DNA of 64,000 bases, from the NCBI GenBank assembly GCA_029834535.1, contig JAQMWT010000667.1:62001-126000 (forward strand). Reading direction: 5' to 3'. The stretch comes from Chrysophaeum taylorii (taxonomy: Eukaryota; Sar; Pelagophyceae; Pelagomonadales; Pelagomonadaceae). The translations under genes were made by a program, and so were the position numbers. The notes beneath the pieces are model-generated. The model was not told where the DNA came from. It made no database searches and saw only the letters and a list, made by a program, of their open reading frames with translations. Shown in pieces: positions 46,848 through 56,066 of the stretch (positions within the stretch are counted from its first letter, which is position 1; the number at the start of each line of letters is the position of its first letter).

Positions 46848-47810
46848 ATGAGGTGGGCAAACAAGAAAACCCGGCGGCGGCAGCGACATCCGCACATCGT
46901 GTGGGTGTTGTTGTTGGGGTTGATTGTTGTCGCGTGGCGGCTATACTCGAACTACGGATGGTGGTACGCGCTGTGGTTGGGTCCCGGCGACCCCCCTCGA
47001 AGCTGTGTGTTGCCGCGAATCGAGAGCCCCCCCGACAAAGACTATCCGCCAAAAATAGGTATTTTGTGCCTGCGGGACACGGGGCGGCCCAACCTCGCGC
47101 GGTATGCCCAGCTCGAGCGGTTTGCCGAGGCGGCGCTCGAAAACAAAAAGCGGTACGCGTCGCGGCACTCGTACGCCCTCGTGGTCGCCGACGCGAACGC
47201 CGGAAACCGACCGGCGCCGTGGGCCAAGCTCCCCGCGCTCCGACGAGCGCTCCCGCAGTTCGACTGGCTCCTCTACATCGACGGCGATGCGCTCTTCGCT
47301 AACCCTGAACCGCGGCTCGAGGCCCTCGTCGACGACGCGTACGACGTCGTGATTTCCGAGGACTGGGGCGGCTACAATACGGGGGTTTTTCTTGTCAAAA
47401 ACTCGAGTTTCGTGGCCAAGCTCCTCGACGACATGTGGGACGCGGGCACGCGCTACGGCCTCGCCAAGCCAAACAAGTGGTGGCGCCACGAAATGCCATT
47501 CGAATTCGAGCAGCGCGCGCTCCATTTTCTTACGCGATCGGAGACGTGGCAGGCCAGCGCGGACCGCTACGGCCTTCCGACGGTGCCCCCCGATGTCGCC
47601 GCACCCATCCGCGACCGCATCAAGGTCCTCCCGCAGTGCGCGCTCAACAGCTACCTCGTGCGCCCGCGTCTCCTTCCCCAGGACGCGAGACACCGAGCGG
47701 CCCGGTACGCGCGCGGAGATTTTGTCGTCCACCTCGCCGGCCACAAGGGCGCGAACAAAGCGGCGCTTCTCGAGTACGCCCTCGACCATCTTGTACGACG
47801 AGAAGTATAG
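46848..47810 (+). CDS. GT34-family (GMA12/MNN10-like) Golgi glycosyltransferase
   Basis: 320 residues with type II topology: a basic N-terminus (K-K-T-R-R-R-Q-R-H) then one membrane helix (I-V-W-V-L-L-L-G-L-I-V-V-A-W). The lumenal domain has the GT34 core: W-L-L-Y-I-D-G-D-A-L-F with the DxD metal-binding site, V-I-S-E-D-W-G-G-Y-N-T-G-V-F-L-V-K-N, F-E-F-E-Q-R-A-L, L-P-Q-C-A-L-N-S-Y and F-V-V-H-L-A-G-H-K-G. GT34 enzymes add galactose, mannose or xylose to glycans in the Golgi. All expected motifs are present and the length is normal; donor specificity is not readable. Confidence 0.9.
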   Translation: MRWANKKTRRRQRHPHIVWVLLLGLIVVAWRLYSNYGWWYALWLGPGDPPRSCVLPRIESPPDKDYPPKIGILCLRDTGRPNLARYAQLERFAEAALENKKRYASRHSYALVVADANAGNRPAPWAKLPALRRALPQFDWLLYIDGDALFANPEPRLEALVDDAYDVVISEDWGGYNTGVFLVKNSSFVAKLLDDMWDAGTRYGLAKPNKWWRHEMPFEFEQRALHFLTRSETWQASADRYGLPTVPPDVAAPIRDRIKVLPQCALNSYLVRPRLLPQDARHRAARYARGDFVVHLAGHKGANKAALLEYALDHLVRREV

Positions 47811-48167
47811 TAGCATTTTATTAATGCAAACGGGAGGGTCATCGCGACACGAGGAGATGATCAGATCGCGAGGGGGGGTATTCGCTTCGCTTCTTTGAGG
47901 AGGGGGCGGGCGGTGGCGAGAATTATTGAGTGGGGAGCAAAGGAGGGTGAGACGGGCACGGAGACAGCCGCTATAGCAATAAAGGCCGGCCAGCCAGCCA
48001 GCCAGCCAGCCAGGCAGGCAAAAGGAGGATGATGATGATGATAGTGTGTACGCTCGCGTGCCAGTACGTCGTGTGCGGGGGGTTGTGCGGTGTTTCTCGC
48101 TCGACACCACCACGAAGATCACAAGGCTTGATGACGAGTTGCTTGGTTGGTTTGTAGGTTGGTTGGT
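47811..48167. other. Intergenic with (CCAG)n and (GAT)n repeats
   Basis: (CCAG)n at 47988-48012 and (GAT)n at 48027-48041. It lies between two convergent genes; no other feature is seen. Confidence 0.65.
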
Positions 48168-49901
48168 TCAAGCGGCCGCGACCGAGCGCGGCGGCGTGAC
48201 CGAGCGCGGAGCTGCGAGGTTGTCGATGCGGACGTGCGCCGTACGGGTCTGAAGGTTGGCGCGCGCGGCGTTTCGCCAGCGTGTGAGCGTGTCCATCGCC
48301 TCGTCGTATCGCTTGTTCCCGGTGCAAGCTTTGGCGAGCTCGATGTTGTTGACGTCGACGCACGCGAGGGCTTCGACCGTGTGGATCCCCTGGCGCTTGA
48401 GCTTTGTGGCCTTGGCGACGCCGATACCCTGGAGGTCGGTGAGCTCGGCGACGGGGGCTGGCGCGGCGGGCGGAGGGGCAGCACGGGGCTCGTCCATGAG
48501 GACGGCGGGCACGTGGTACTCGTTCGAGGTCTTGGCCGGCACCGCGAAGCGGCGCGCCGGTGGGCTCAAGTCGGTCGTGACGCGCGTCGCCGCGCTCCGC
48601 TCGCTGCTGTTGCTCCGGCTCCTCGGGGGAGCTTGGTGGAGCTGCTGGGCGAAGTGTCGCTGTCGCGGGAAGCGGGTCACGGGCGCCGGGGGAGGCGGGC
48701 GCTGGGGCACCTGCGGGAACGGCCGCGCGAACCCCCGGCGCGCCAAGACGGGTCTCTCCGGTTCCTCCTCTCGTTCTTGCTCTTCTTCTTCTTCTTCGAG
48801 GACGAGGTCTTCAAAGTGAAAGGCCCCGTCGTTCATGTAGGGGACGCCGCACGGGAGGGCGGTGTTGGCGTCGAGCTCGACTTGCTGGTCGTCGATGAAG
48901 AAGCGAAGGCTGTCGATGAGAGAATCCGTCGGCGAGATGTCGCCGCTGCTGCTCAAAACGTCGTTGTCATGGAAATCTTTTTGGGTGGAGGCGTCAACTC
49001 TGGTGAAGTCGGCCTGGAGGCTCGCGAGGACGGACCACGAAGGCTCGCGCGCCTCGAGGATCGTGCTGGTGCTCGAAGAGGTGCCGCTGCTGCTCCGAAA
49101 GCGCTTGGTCCAGGAATCGTCGTCGTAGGCGGCGTCGAGCCGGCGCGTCGGCGCGCCGTCGGGGCAGTCGACGTCGCTCGACTGGAGCTCGAACGCGCTC
49201 GAGGACTGGTGTGAGAGGAGACGGCCGGGCATCGCCTCGCGAATGGCGTCCTCGTCCGTCGGGTCGACGAGGCGGAATTTTGGAACTTTTTGGCGCCCCC
49301 TGGCGAGGCGTTCCTGGGCCAGCGTGAAGGCGTCGTCGATGTTCGCGCCGCGCGACAGGATGTGGTAGAAGAGGGCCGCCAGCATGACGGCGCCCTCCTC
49401 GACGCACGCCGATCTCCAGCCGAACGCCCGCGAGTCGAGCCGGTCGGCGAGCTTTGACGTGTGCGACGCGTTCGCAAACACCAGATCGACCTTGCGCTTC
49501 CGGAGCACGTCCACCAAATCGGAGAGGCTCGATTTCACGCCGACCTTGGCGCTCTGGAGTTCCCCCAGCTTCGAAGACACCGGTACCAGCGACACGACTT
49601 CGCACGGTAAATTCCGGCGCGCGTCGCCCAAAGAACAGTGGTGACCGACCAAATGCACGATCATCTTCCGCCGCTTCTTCCATTCCGCCTCGAGCGTCGC
49701 GTCCAGCTCGCTCGCTTCGCACTCGACCACGCGCGTCCCCGACCCCGCAAACGCCTTGTGAATCGCTGCACCCTCGGCCGACCGCCGCGCCGCCGACCCC
49801 GTCTCACCGTAAGACACCACCACCACGTCCAGCTCGTGCTGGTGCGCCGCGAGACGCAACTTCCCGACCGCTGAACTCAGGGACGTCAAAAGCGATGGCA
49901 T
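48168..49901 (-). CDS. CHAT-protease-like protein with C-terminal helix-hairpin-helix (intronless paralogue 1)
   Basis: 577 residues, one exon. The N-terminal ~200 residues follow the CHAT (caspase-like) plan: a strand V-D-V-V-V-S, the His region I-V-H-L-V-G-H-H-C (residues 81-89), the strand and turn D-L-V-F-A-N-A-S-H-T (139-148) and the helix A-C-V-E-E-G-A-V-M-L-A-A-L-F-Y. In CHAT peptidases the turn normally carries the catalytic Cys (A-C-x-S/T); here it is Ser146. A long Ser/Pro/Glu-rich middle (200-485) is probably disordered. Residues ~487-550 form a helix-hairpin-helix-like module (D-L-Q-G-I-G-V-A-K-A-T-K-L, G-I-H-T-V-E-A-L-A) ending L-T-R-W-R. A paralogue lies at 54.2-56.1 kb on the same strand. 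The fold call is moderate; the function is unknown. Confidence 0.7.
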   Translation of the reverse strand: MPSLLTSLSSAVGKLRLAAHQHELDVVVVSYGETGSAARRSAEGAAIHKAFAGSGTRVVECEASELDATLEAEWKKRRKMIVHLVGHHCSLGDARRNLPCEVVSLVPVSSKLGELQSAKVGVKSSLSDLVDVLRKRKVDLVFANASHTSKLADRLDSRAFGWRSACVEEGAVMLAALFYHILSRGANIDDAFTLAQERLARGRQKVPKFRLVDPTDEDAIREAMPGRLLSHQSSSAFELQSSDVDCPDGAPTRRLDAAYDDDSWTKRFRSSSGTSSSTSTILEAREPSWSVLASLQADFTRVDASTQKDFHDNDVLSSSGDISPTDSLIDSLRFFIDDQQVELDANTALPCGVPYMNDGAFHFEDLVLEEEEEEQEREEEPERPVLARRGFARPFPQVPQRPPPPAPVTRFPRQRHFAQQLHQAPPRSRSNSSERSAATRVTTDLSPPARRFAVPAKTSNEYHVPAVLMDEPRAAPPPAAPAPVAELTDLQGIGVAKATKLKRQGIHTVEALACVDVNNIELAKACTGNKRYDEAMDTLTRWRNAARANLQTRTAHVRIDNLAAPRSVTPPRSVAAA

Positions 49902-50430
49902 ATCCTTCGCCCGAACTTGCTGCCTTCCAGACGTCCGGTCGACCCCAATACCTTGAACAATCCAAGCACTTTTTTTTGACCAAGAAGGAGGCGATGTATT
50001 CGAGGAATTAATTACGTTCGGCTTACATATTTATTATTTATTTACTATTTTAAGATCTGGTAGGGCGAATTACAGAGAATTTTCAGTATTTAGAGTAAGG
50101 TGACGTAAACACACACCTTTACCCTTGCCTCGCGCACGTTCCAAACGGGAACATCCCTCCCATCTTTCTTCTTCGAAGAAGAAGAAGATCTCTCGAAGAA
50201 GATCTTCTTCGAAGAAGCATCCCCATCTTCTTCGATCTCGGACGTTCTCGAGTGAATGTGACCAATTCAAGTCTCTACGCCGATGTTCATTGGACGAGGA
50301 GTATATGGCCGGCAGGGACTCCAAGGATGATCATTCTTGTGCGGCCGTTCATGCACAGAGAGATGAAGCGTTCGATAGGCAAAAGCGACGCGCTGTCTCC
50401 GCGGCCGACAGCGTCCGACGACTCGAGTGT
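49902..50430. other. Upstream flank with palindromic GAAGAA/TTCTTC cluster
   Basis: At 50167-50219 the self-complementary motif CTTCTTCGAAGAAG occurs twice with related half-sites between, and a TTCTTCGATC lies at 50229-50238. No gene is supported. Confidence 0.5.
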
Positions 50431-50725
50431 GTGCGCCACGCCGCCAGCTCCATCAGTCCGCTGATTTTGCGAGCGCTTTCATGAATGCGCCACGTTCCCC
50501 CAGTACAAGCCGCTCGAAGTCGAGGAAATGAGCGTCATCCTCTTCTCCGGCGTCCGCGGCTTCGTCGACGAGGTCGACATCGCCTCCGTCCAGGCCTACG
50601 AGACCGCCTGCCTCGACCACCTCAAGACCTCACATTCCGAAATCTTCTTCCAGATCAAGGCAGACAAAATGGTCATCACCAAGCCAATCTCGCCAAACTC
50701 TGCGACGATGAAAATCGTCGCCTAA
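50431..50725 (+). pseudogene. Fragment of mitochondrial ATP synthase alpha subunit
   Basis: The frame from ~50495 to the TAA at 50723-50725 reads F-P-Q-Y-K-P-L-E-V-E-E-M, then V-I-L-F-S-G-V-R-G-F-V-D-E-V and F-F-Q-I-K. This matches the C-terminal region of F1 alpha (Q-Y-x-P-x-x-V-E-E-Q-V, then I-Y-A-G-V-x-G-(Y/F)-x-D). Just upstream, in another frame, L-H-Q-S-A-D-F-A-S-A-F recalls the preceding L-A-Q-Y-R-E-V-A-A-F-A-Q-F helix. The nucleotide-binding P-loop part of alpha (~500 residues) is absent, so this is a broken C-terminal copy. Assignment rests on motif recall. Confidence 0.5.
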
Positions 50726-52318
50726 CATCACCTCTTTTGCATTCTCTTCCGCGCGAGGATCCTCTCTTCTGGCGTGCCCACCCTCTCTCTCTCTCCGCGC
50801 TCTGTACACACACCTTCGAATGTCGATGTTAGCGTCGCTCGTCACGTTAACGTCACGTTAACGCCGCTCGTCGTGGGGAAAAGAAATGCGCTAGTACTCA
50901 CGACGTTCGTGCAGGTCGCGAATGTTGCAAGCCACTTCAAAGTTGTCAGACGACGAACCACACAAGCCGACTCGAGGGTTTGAACCGCGCCGCTCCGGTG
51001 CGATTCCGTCATCTGTCCTGGCGCCAATACTCACGATGTTCTCGTCGTGGCGAATAAACTTGCGCTGACGCCCGTGACGTTGCTGAGGGTCGCGAGGAAT
51101 GCCAGGCAGCGCGAAGTTGTCAAACGAACGGTTTGACTGCGAAACGACACTACGCTCAGCTTAGTAAGCTGTCCGCTCGAACGGAGCCACCACGATCAGG
51201 GGCCGCAGTATGTGTATGCGTATGTCGAATGACCCAAACACCGCACGGCTGGCCATACACCCGCATCTACGTACCTTAATCTAGACAAGGAGAGGAGAGC
51301 TCGAGGAGGAGGAGGAGGAGGGCGCGAACGCGCTTACGCTTATGTGCCAGCTCGGCGAAAACATTCCGACGAAGCGAGGCGCACCGCCGAACAACATACA
51401 TTGAACGCTAAAGGACAAGTGTCATTAAACGGAGTGCCTCACGGTCGTCGGCCAACGGGAGGTCGGGACAATACGTAGTGCTACATCTTCGAGTCGGACG
51501 ACGGCGTGGTCTGTTACCAACCAAACAACCCGCCTCGTTAGGAACAAGAGCAAGAGCTGCTGAGACTCGACGGAGATTCTCGCGCATTTCTCAATGGCAA
51601 TAAAGGAAGGAGAAGATGGGGGTGTCGAGAAAGCATGGAAGAAGCCGCTGGTGATAACTCGACGGGCCCAAGGAAGGCGAGATTCGTGCGTTAAGGCGAT
51701 GACGATCAAGTAGGGCACTGATGCTGTCACGCTTGTCTTATTGGAGCGCTTCTTCGTCTACGGCGCGCAGTACATCTCCAAGCGCACGTTCGACGAATGG
51801 CAGTTCCGTGCCCTTCTCGATGCATATTACAAGGCGGGTGGTTAGAAGTAAAACGCGTTCCTCACGAAAATGGGGCTCATCTACTGAGTCAGGGGCGAGT
51901 TTGATACTTCTCTGTGACTCGTCAGCATGTCGTTGCGATCAAGTGCGACGTTGCCAAAAGCAATCAACATGGGGAATCTCTCCGCGATGGCGGCGCCTAA
52001 GCGCAAGTCCATCGGTTTCTCTATATTCCAATGTTTTTTTAGGTTTGACTCCTCGTCATCTGCATTGACCTGCCGCGCATTGCCGACGGCACATCCGTGA
52101 CCACGGCTTTTTATGGGGAAAATGGTATGGGCGTCGAGTACCAGCGGGCCGCCGTGAGTGTTAAGCAAGACCGCGCCGTCCGTCGCAGGAGAACTAGGGT
52201 ATGAGGCGGAAGCCTGTTCCGTACACAACATTCGCAGGGTCTCGCCGTCGACAATCGCCGATCTCGAGCACAAAAGGAAGGAATTGCCATTGAACTCTTT
52301 CCCCAAGGTCAGCTCGAC
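50726..52318. other. Gene-poor stretch with a diverged duplication
   Basis: Contains two related ~95-bp segments (50870-50965 and 51035-51125), a GAGGAG run (51306-51320) and no supported gene. Minus-strand frames near 51881-52369 are without motif. Confidence 0.4.
50870..51125. repeat. Diverged direct duplication, two ~95-bp copies
   Basis: CTCGTCGTGG...GCGCT...GACGTT...GGTCGCGA...GAAGTTGTC recurs in the same order at about 50870-50965 and 51035-51125. Both copies can be read as similar peptides (L-V-V-G-K-R-N-A-L-V-L and L-V-V-A-N-K-L-A-L-T-P), so this may be a duplicated coding segment now decayed. Confidence 0.5.
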
Positions 52319-53460
52319 GTGAAGAAGACCCACGACATGTGCAAGTGTTCTTCGCACTCGAAGTTTCACTACGAACGAACTCTCGTACGTCGTCTATACC
52401 CCCAAGTCTTAGCACCGTCGCTTCGGATCGTGCTCGATCTGAGAGGCACTTGCGTTAGAGCGCGCAGCCGCCCACTGCACTCCGAACGCGGCCAACAGAG
52501 ACTGAAGCTGCACCAGCTCCAAAATTATCTTGTTTGGATGCTCTCCGACACCAACCGAGAGCAAATTGCCGAGTTCGCGGGTATCCTGCGCATGACCGCC
52601 AGACACCCCGACGAAGCTGGTCCAGCTCGAATCGCTCTTTCTCGGCCGTGCGCTACCGCCCTTAAGATTGACATGACCAACAATATTCACGCGGACGACA
52701 GCTCGGTCGTGAAGCTGGACAATGCCGCCGAGTCGCCCCTGATGCGGCGCGAGAAGACGGGAGAGTATGACCTCATGCTGGTCGGTCAGGCATGCCTCAA
52801 TCGCGCCCGGTTCAGAAGCATAGCTGCGGTGTTGCGGCAACAAATAATAAGTCAACCCAGACCTGAACTTGTCCAATGTCTGCGAGCTTAGTGCCACCCT
52901 CCTACACTTCCGGACCCTCTCTTGACGCCCACAAGACGAAATCGCTACGTCAGGTATGCCACGCAAGCCTTCTACTACCATCGCGATAACGTAGGAAACG
53001 AGGCCGGCGGCGAGGCAGCGACGGTTTTGGCGGCCAGCCGTAGCTGCTCGCGAACCCGAGGGTGCGATGCTCACAGCAAGGAGTCCGACACCGACGACGA
53101 GGAGGTGGAGGACGACCACGTGTGCCTCGGGGCTTGGGCGGTTGTTGCGATGTAAGTGGTGGAGTTGTATGTTGAAGAAGATGACCAACCTCCCAACTTG
53201 AGCGACGAGCTTCAGTACAAAAGGAGCGACCCTACCTCCCCAATCAATCTCGCGCGAGCTTCGCGCGGCTCGATCGGCGCGCTCCAGGCCGAGGGTTTCT
53301 GCGAGCGCGTCATCTCTGGTGGCAACCTCGTCGTCGTGACCGAGGGCAACACCTAGCTTGACAATGAGGAGCTCGACAAGTTCGACGTCCTGCGCATGAA
53401 AGTGACTTCATGAACTGGTCCCGTTCCAGCGCCACCCGCGGCAAGTTCCGCAAACGCTCG
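52319..53460 (+). pseudogene. Uncertain coding blocks, product unknown
   Basis: A 190-residue plus-strand frame runs 52319-52891 (with N-Y-L-V-W-M-L-S-D-T-N-R-E-Q-I-A-E-F). A second block at 53156-53440 reads E-R-V-I-S-G-G-N-L-V-V-V-T-E-G-N-T, a stop, then L-D-N-E-E-L-D-K-F-D-V-L-R-M and, after a frame change, D-F-M-N-W-S-R. The second block has strong protein character but is interrupted at least twice, suggesting a decayed gene. The family is not recognised and the two blocks may be unrelated. Confidence 0.25.
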
Positions 53461-54234
53461 AGTCCGTGAAAAGCAAAGCATTCCTTGAATGATATGAATT
53501 CCTCGAATGCCCTGACGCTTTTCCGGCGACTCCGCTCTTCCTTATTTCGGGTGTTTATTTCGGGTGTTAGTGTATTAAAAAAAACTGTTAAAAGACCCTT
53601 TCTTTCTGGGTGTCAAGGTGCCCCGACGAATTAATTTCCTTGGCTCCTGATATGCGATTGAAAGGATTTGCGTCATCGTCTTGTGACGTATTTTTGCGGA
53701 CTCTGGCAGCAGCGACGATTTTGGGCACTTTCCAGGCGGCTGAAAGAATCAGAATGAAGGGACGCGTAATGAATGGGTGCAGAAAGGGGCGCATAGAGCT
53801 GAGTATCCGCGGCGCCACCGTATCGCAGTTGATGCATGCCAAGGATGTGGGGGAGAACAAGAAAAGTGTGAAAGGAGATTCCCTCAGGGTCGAAAGCAGT
53901 GCCGCCAAGCAATGTAGTCGCCGCCGCTGCCACCCATGGAATATGGGGTAATCCACCAAGCCCGCTGGACTATAAAATGGCGGGACAACGCCCGCTTTAT
54001 TTATTAATTTATCTCAAGAGAGAAGGTGTAGCGGCCGACCGACGAATACCGAGCATCCCGCGAATCGCGCGACGTGGGCGCACAGGACTCTTCCCTAAAC
54101 ATGGGATAAGATCAATTATAGTTCACCACGCTGTCCCTAAGGAGGGACGAAACGACAAAGCGAGGCGGAGTAGTTCCTCCATTGGGATCCCGCAACATTT
54201 CATTTCCCGCGAGCCGATTCCATGCCGTAGCCGG
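53461..54234. other. Intergenic; second copy of a dispersed repeat
   Basis: The segment 53911-53960 (GCCGCCGCTGCCACCCATGG...ATGGGGTAATCCACC) resembles 34450-34500 (GCGCCGCCATTACCACCCAT...ATGGGGCAATCCACG). A perfect short palindrome GTCCCTAAGGAGGGAC is at 54132-54147. It is the 3' flank of the gene ending at 54235. Confidence 0.5.
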
Positions 54235-56066
54235 CTATTGCTGCACGGCGGGGGGGCGCTCCGCGGTCGAGTCGTCGCGGGCATAATGTCGTACGAGGGC
54301 GGGAGCGGGCACGCACGGTTGCGAGGAAGTGGGAATGTCGCCACTCTCCGTCGCGGCGTTCGTCGGCGAGGAGGCCGCGGCCGCCTTTTGCTGCTTACTC
54401 GAAATCGCCCGAAGCTCGTGCGCGAGGCGGTTGTCTAAGTACTGGTTCGCCGTGTCGCGCCAGCGCGTCAGCGTCTGGATCGCCTCGTCCCATCGACCTG
54501 CGCGCGAAGTCGAGTCAAACGTCGACTACCAAAAAGGTACGCGCGGTTCCCAGTCGCTCGCACGGCCAAACTGGCGTCGGTCAGGTCCTGCGCGTCGATC
54601 GCATCGACGATCTAAACTCAAAGCGACGTACCACCCACGCGAGCGCCTCAATGGTCATGATCTGCAACTTTGTTGTCAAACGACGCGCGCAACAAACGCT
54701 CACGCCGAGCTTGGAAAGCTTGTTAATCTTAGCCTCGCCGATGCCGACGAGCGTGGACGGCTTGAGCGGCGTGCCGTCCTCGGGACGAAAATCTTTTTTG
54801 TTAGTCATTGCGGCCCAGACGCCCGTCGTCGCGGGCAAACCCGGGGGTACCAAGGACGAACGGGTCTTGCGCGACCTCGCCGGAGGTGACTTGGGGGGGT
54901 CACGTCGCGACACATCCGAGGAGGCCTTGGCGGAAACGACGGCGCCGGTACCGTCCTCTTTGTCGGCACCTCGAAGACGACGAAATCTGGTAGGGTCCTC
55001 GGGCGGCGGCGGCAAAGTTCGCTCGTCACCAACACCCGAGGCGGCGAGTTGGCGAGGCAGATCTGCCCTAGGCGACGTCGTCGTATCCGATACAACCCTT
55101 CGTCTCTTCACTCGTCGTTGCTGTTCTATATCGAAGACGTCGTCGAGGTCGCGGTCCATGTCCGCGACGGTGACCTCTCGAGGAAAATACGCCTCGCGTG
55201 CGGCGGCGGGGTGCCAGCCGTCGGCTCGGCGCGAAGGCACGACGCGGTCGTCGTTGGCCTGCGAGAAAGCGGTGGTGGTGCCGCGAATTCATTTCATCAA
55301 GGGAAGATCCGACGATGGAGACCCACAACAACAGGAGTTTTGTGGTGTCCACAAAGGAAGAGACACCACGGACCGTCATCCACGGGTCGTCGAGCGAGTA
55401 CCGACGGAGAGCCGCCAAAGGCGGATGATGGCGTCTGGCTGGCGCGCGCGTTTTCGCCGCCGCCTCTCTTCGTTGCTGGCGCTCCAGCAGGAGCGCGGGA
55501 GGGTTTGTGACGGAGCGCATGGCGTTCTCGAAGGCGTGCTCTACCGGGAAGCCGTGGGCGATCGCGTCGTAAAAGAAGCTGGCGAACAAAACGGCGCCTT
55601 CCTCGACGCACGCCGTCGCCCAGCCAAAAGCAAGGGGCGCGAGCGCATCGGCGAGCGTGCGCGTGTGCGAGGCGTTGCAGAAGACCAATTCGAGAGAGGG
55701 GCCGGCTTGCTTGATGAGGTTGACAAAGGCGCCAAAGCTCGTTTCCGTGTCAATTATATCTCGCACGAGCTCGAGAGCTTCCCCTACCGAGTCGACGTGC
55801 AGCACCTCTTCGGAGTGCGTTCCCTCCTCGGGTGCCGTCGCGCAGTGATGCCCCAGCAGGTGGAGCCAGACTCTCTGGCCCTTGCCGCACACACGTTTGA
55901 GCGTCGCTTCGAGAGTGACGTGCGTGCATTCCACCAGTCGGACGCGCTCGCTCTCGTCCAGCTGGTCGAGTGCCGCGCCGATCCCGTTGGGCTCGGCCTC
56001 GAGCCGAAGCGCGGAGGCCTTGCCCTTGGAGAGAAGGACGACCTCCGGCGGGCCAGTGATGGGCAT
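54235..56066 (-). CDS. CHAT-protease-like protein with helix-hairpin-helix tail (intron-containing paralogue 2)
   Basis: Model of five exons: 56066-55374, 55258-54704, 54661-54632, 54587-54530 and 54497-54235 (about 532 residues, stop TAG at 54237-54235). Introns are 115, 42, 44 and ~32 bp; introns 1-3 keep frame at good GT-AG sites (GTCCGT, GTGAGC, GTACGT), while intron 4's donor is less certain. The spliced protein parallels paralogue 1: W-L-H-L-L-G-H-H-C, L-V-F-C-N-A-S-H-T, A-C-V-E-E-G-A-V-L-F-A-S-F-F-Y, then G-I-G-E-A-K-I-N-K-L, G-I-M-T-I-E-A-L-A-W-V-D and W-D-E-A-I-Q-T-L-T-R-W-R. Ser again replaces the CHAT Cys. The first ATG in frame (56066) is used; a pyrimidine tract and CAG just upstream may mean a further 5' exon. 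Not a pseudogene once spliced. Confidence 0.65.
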
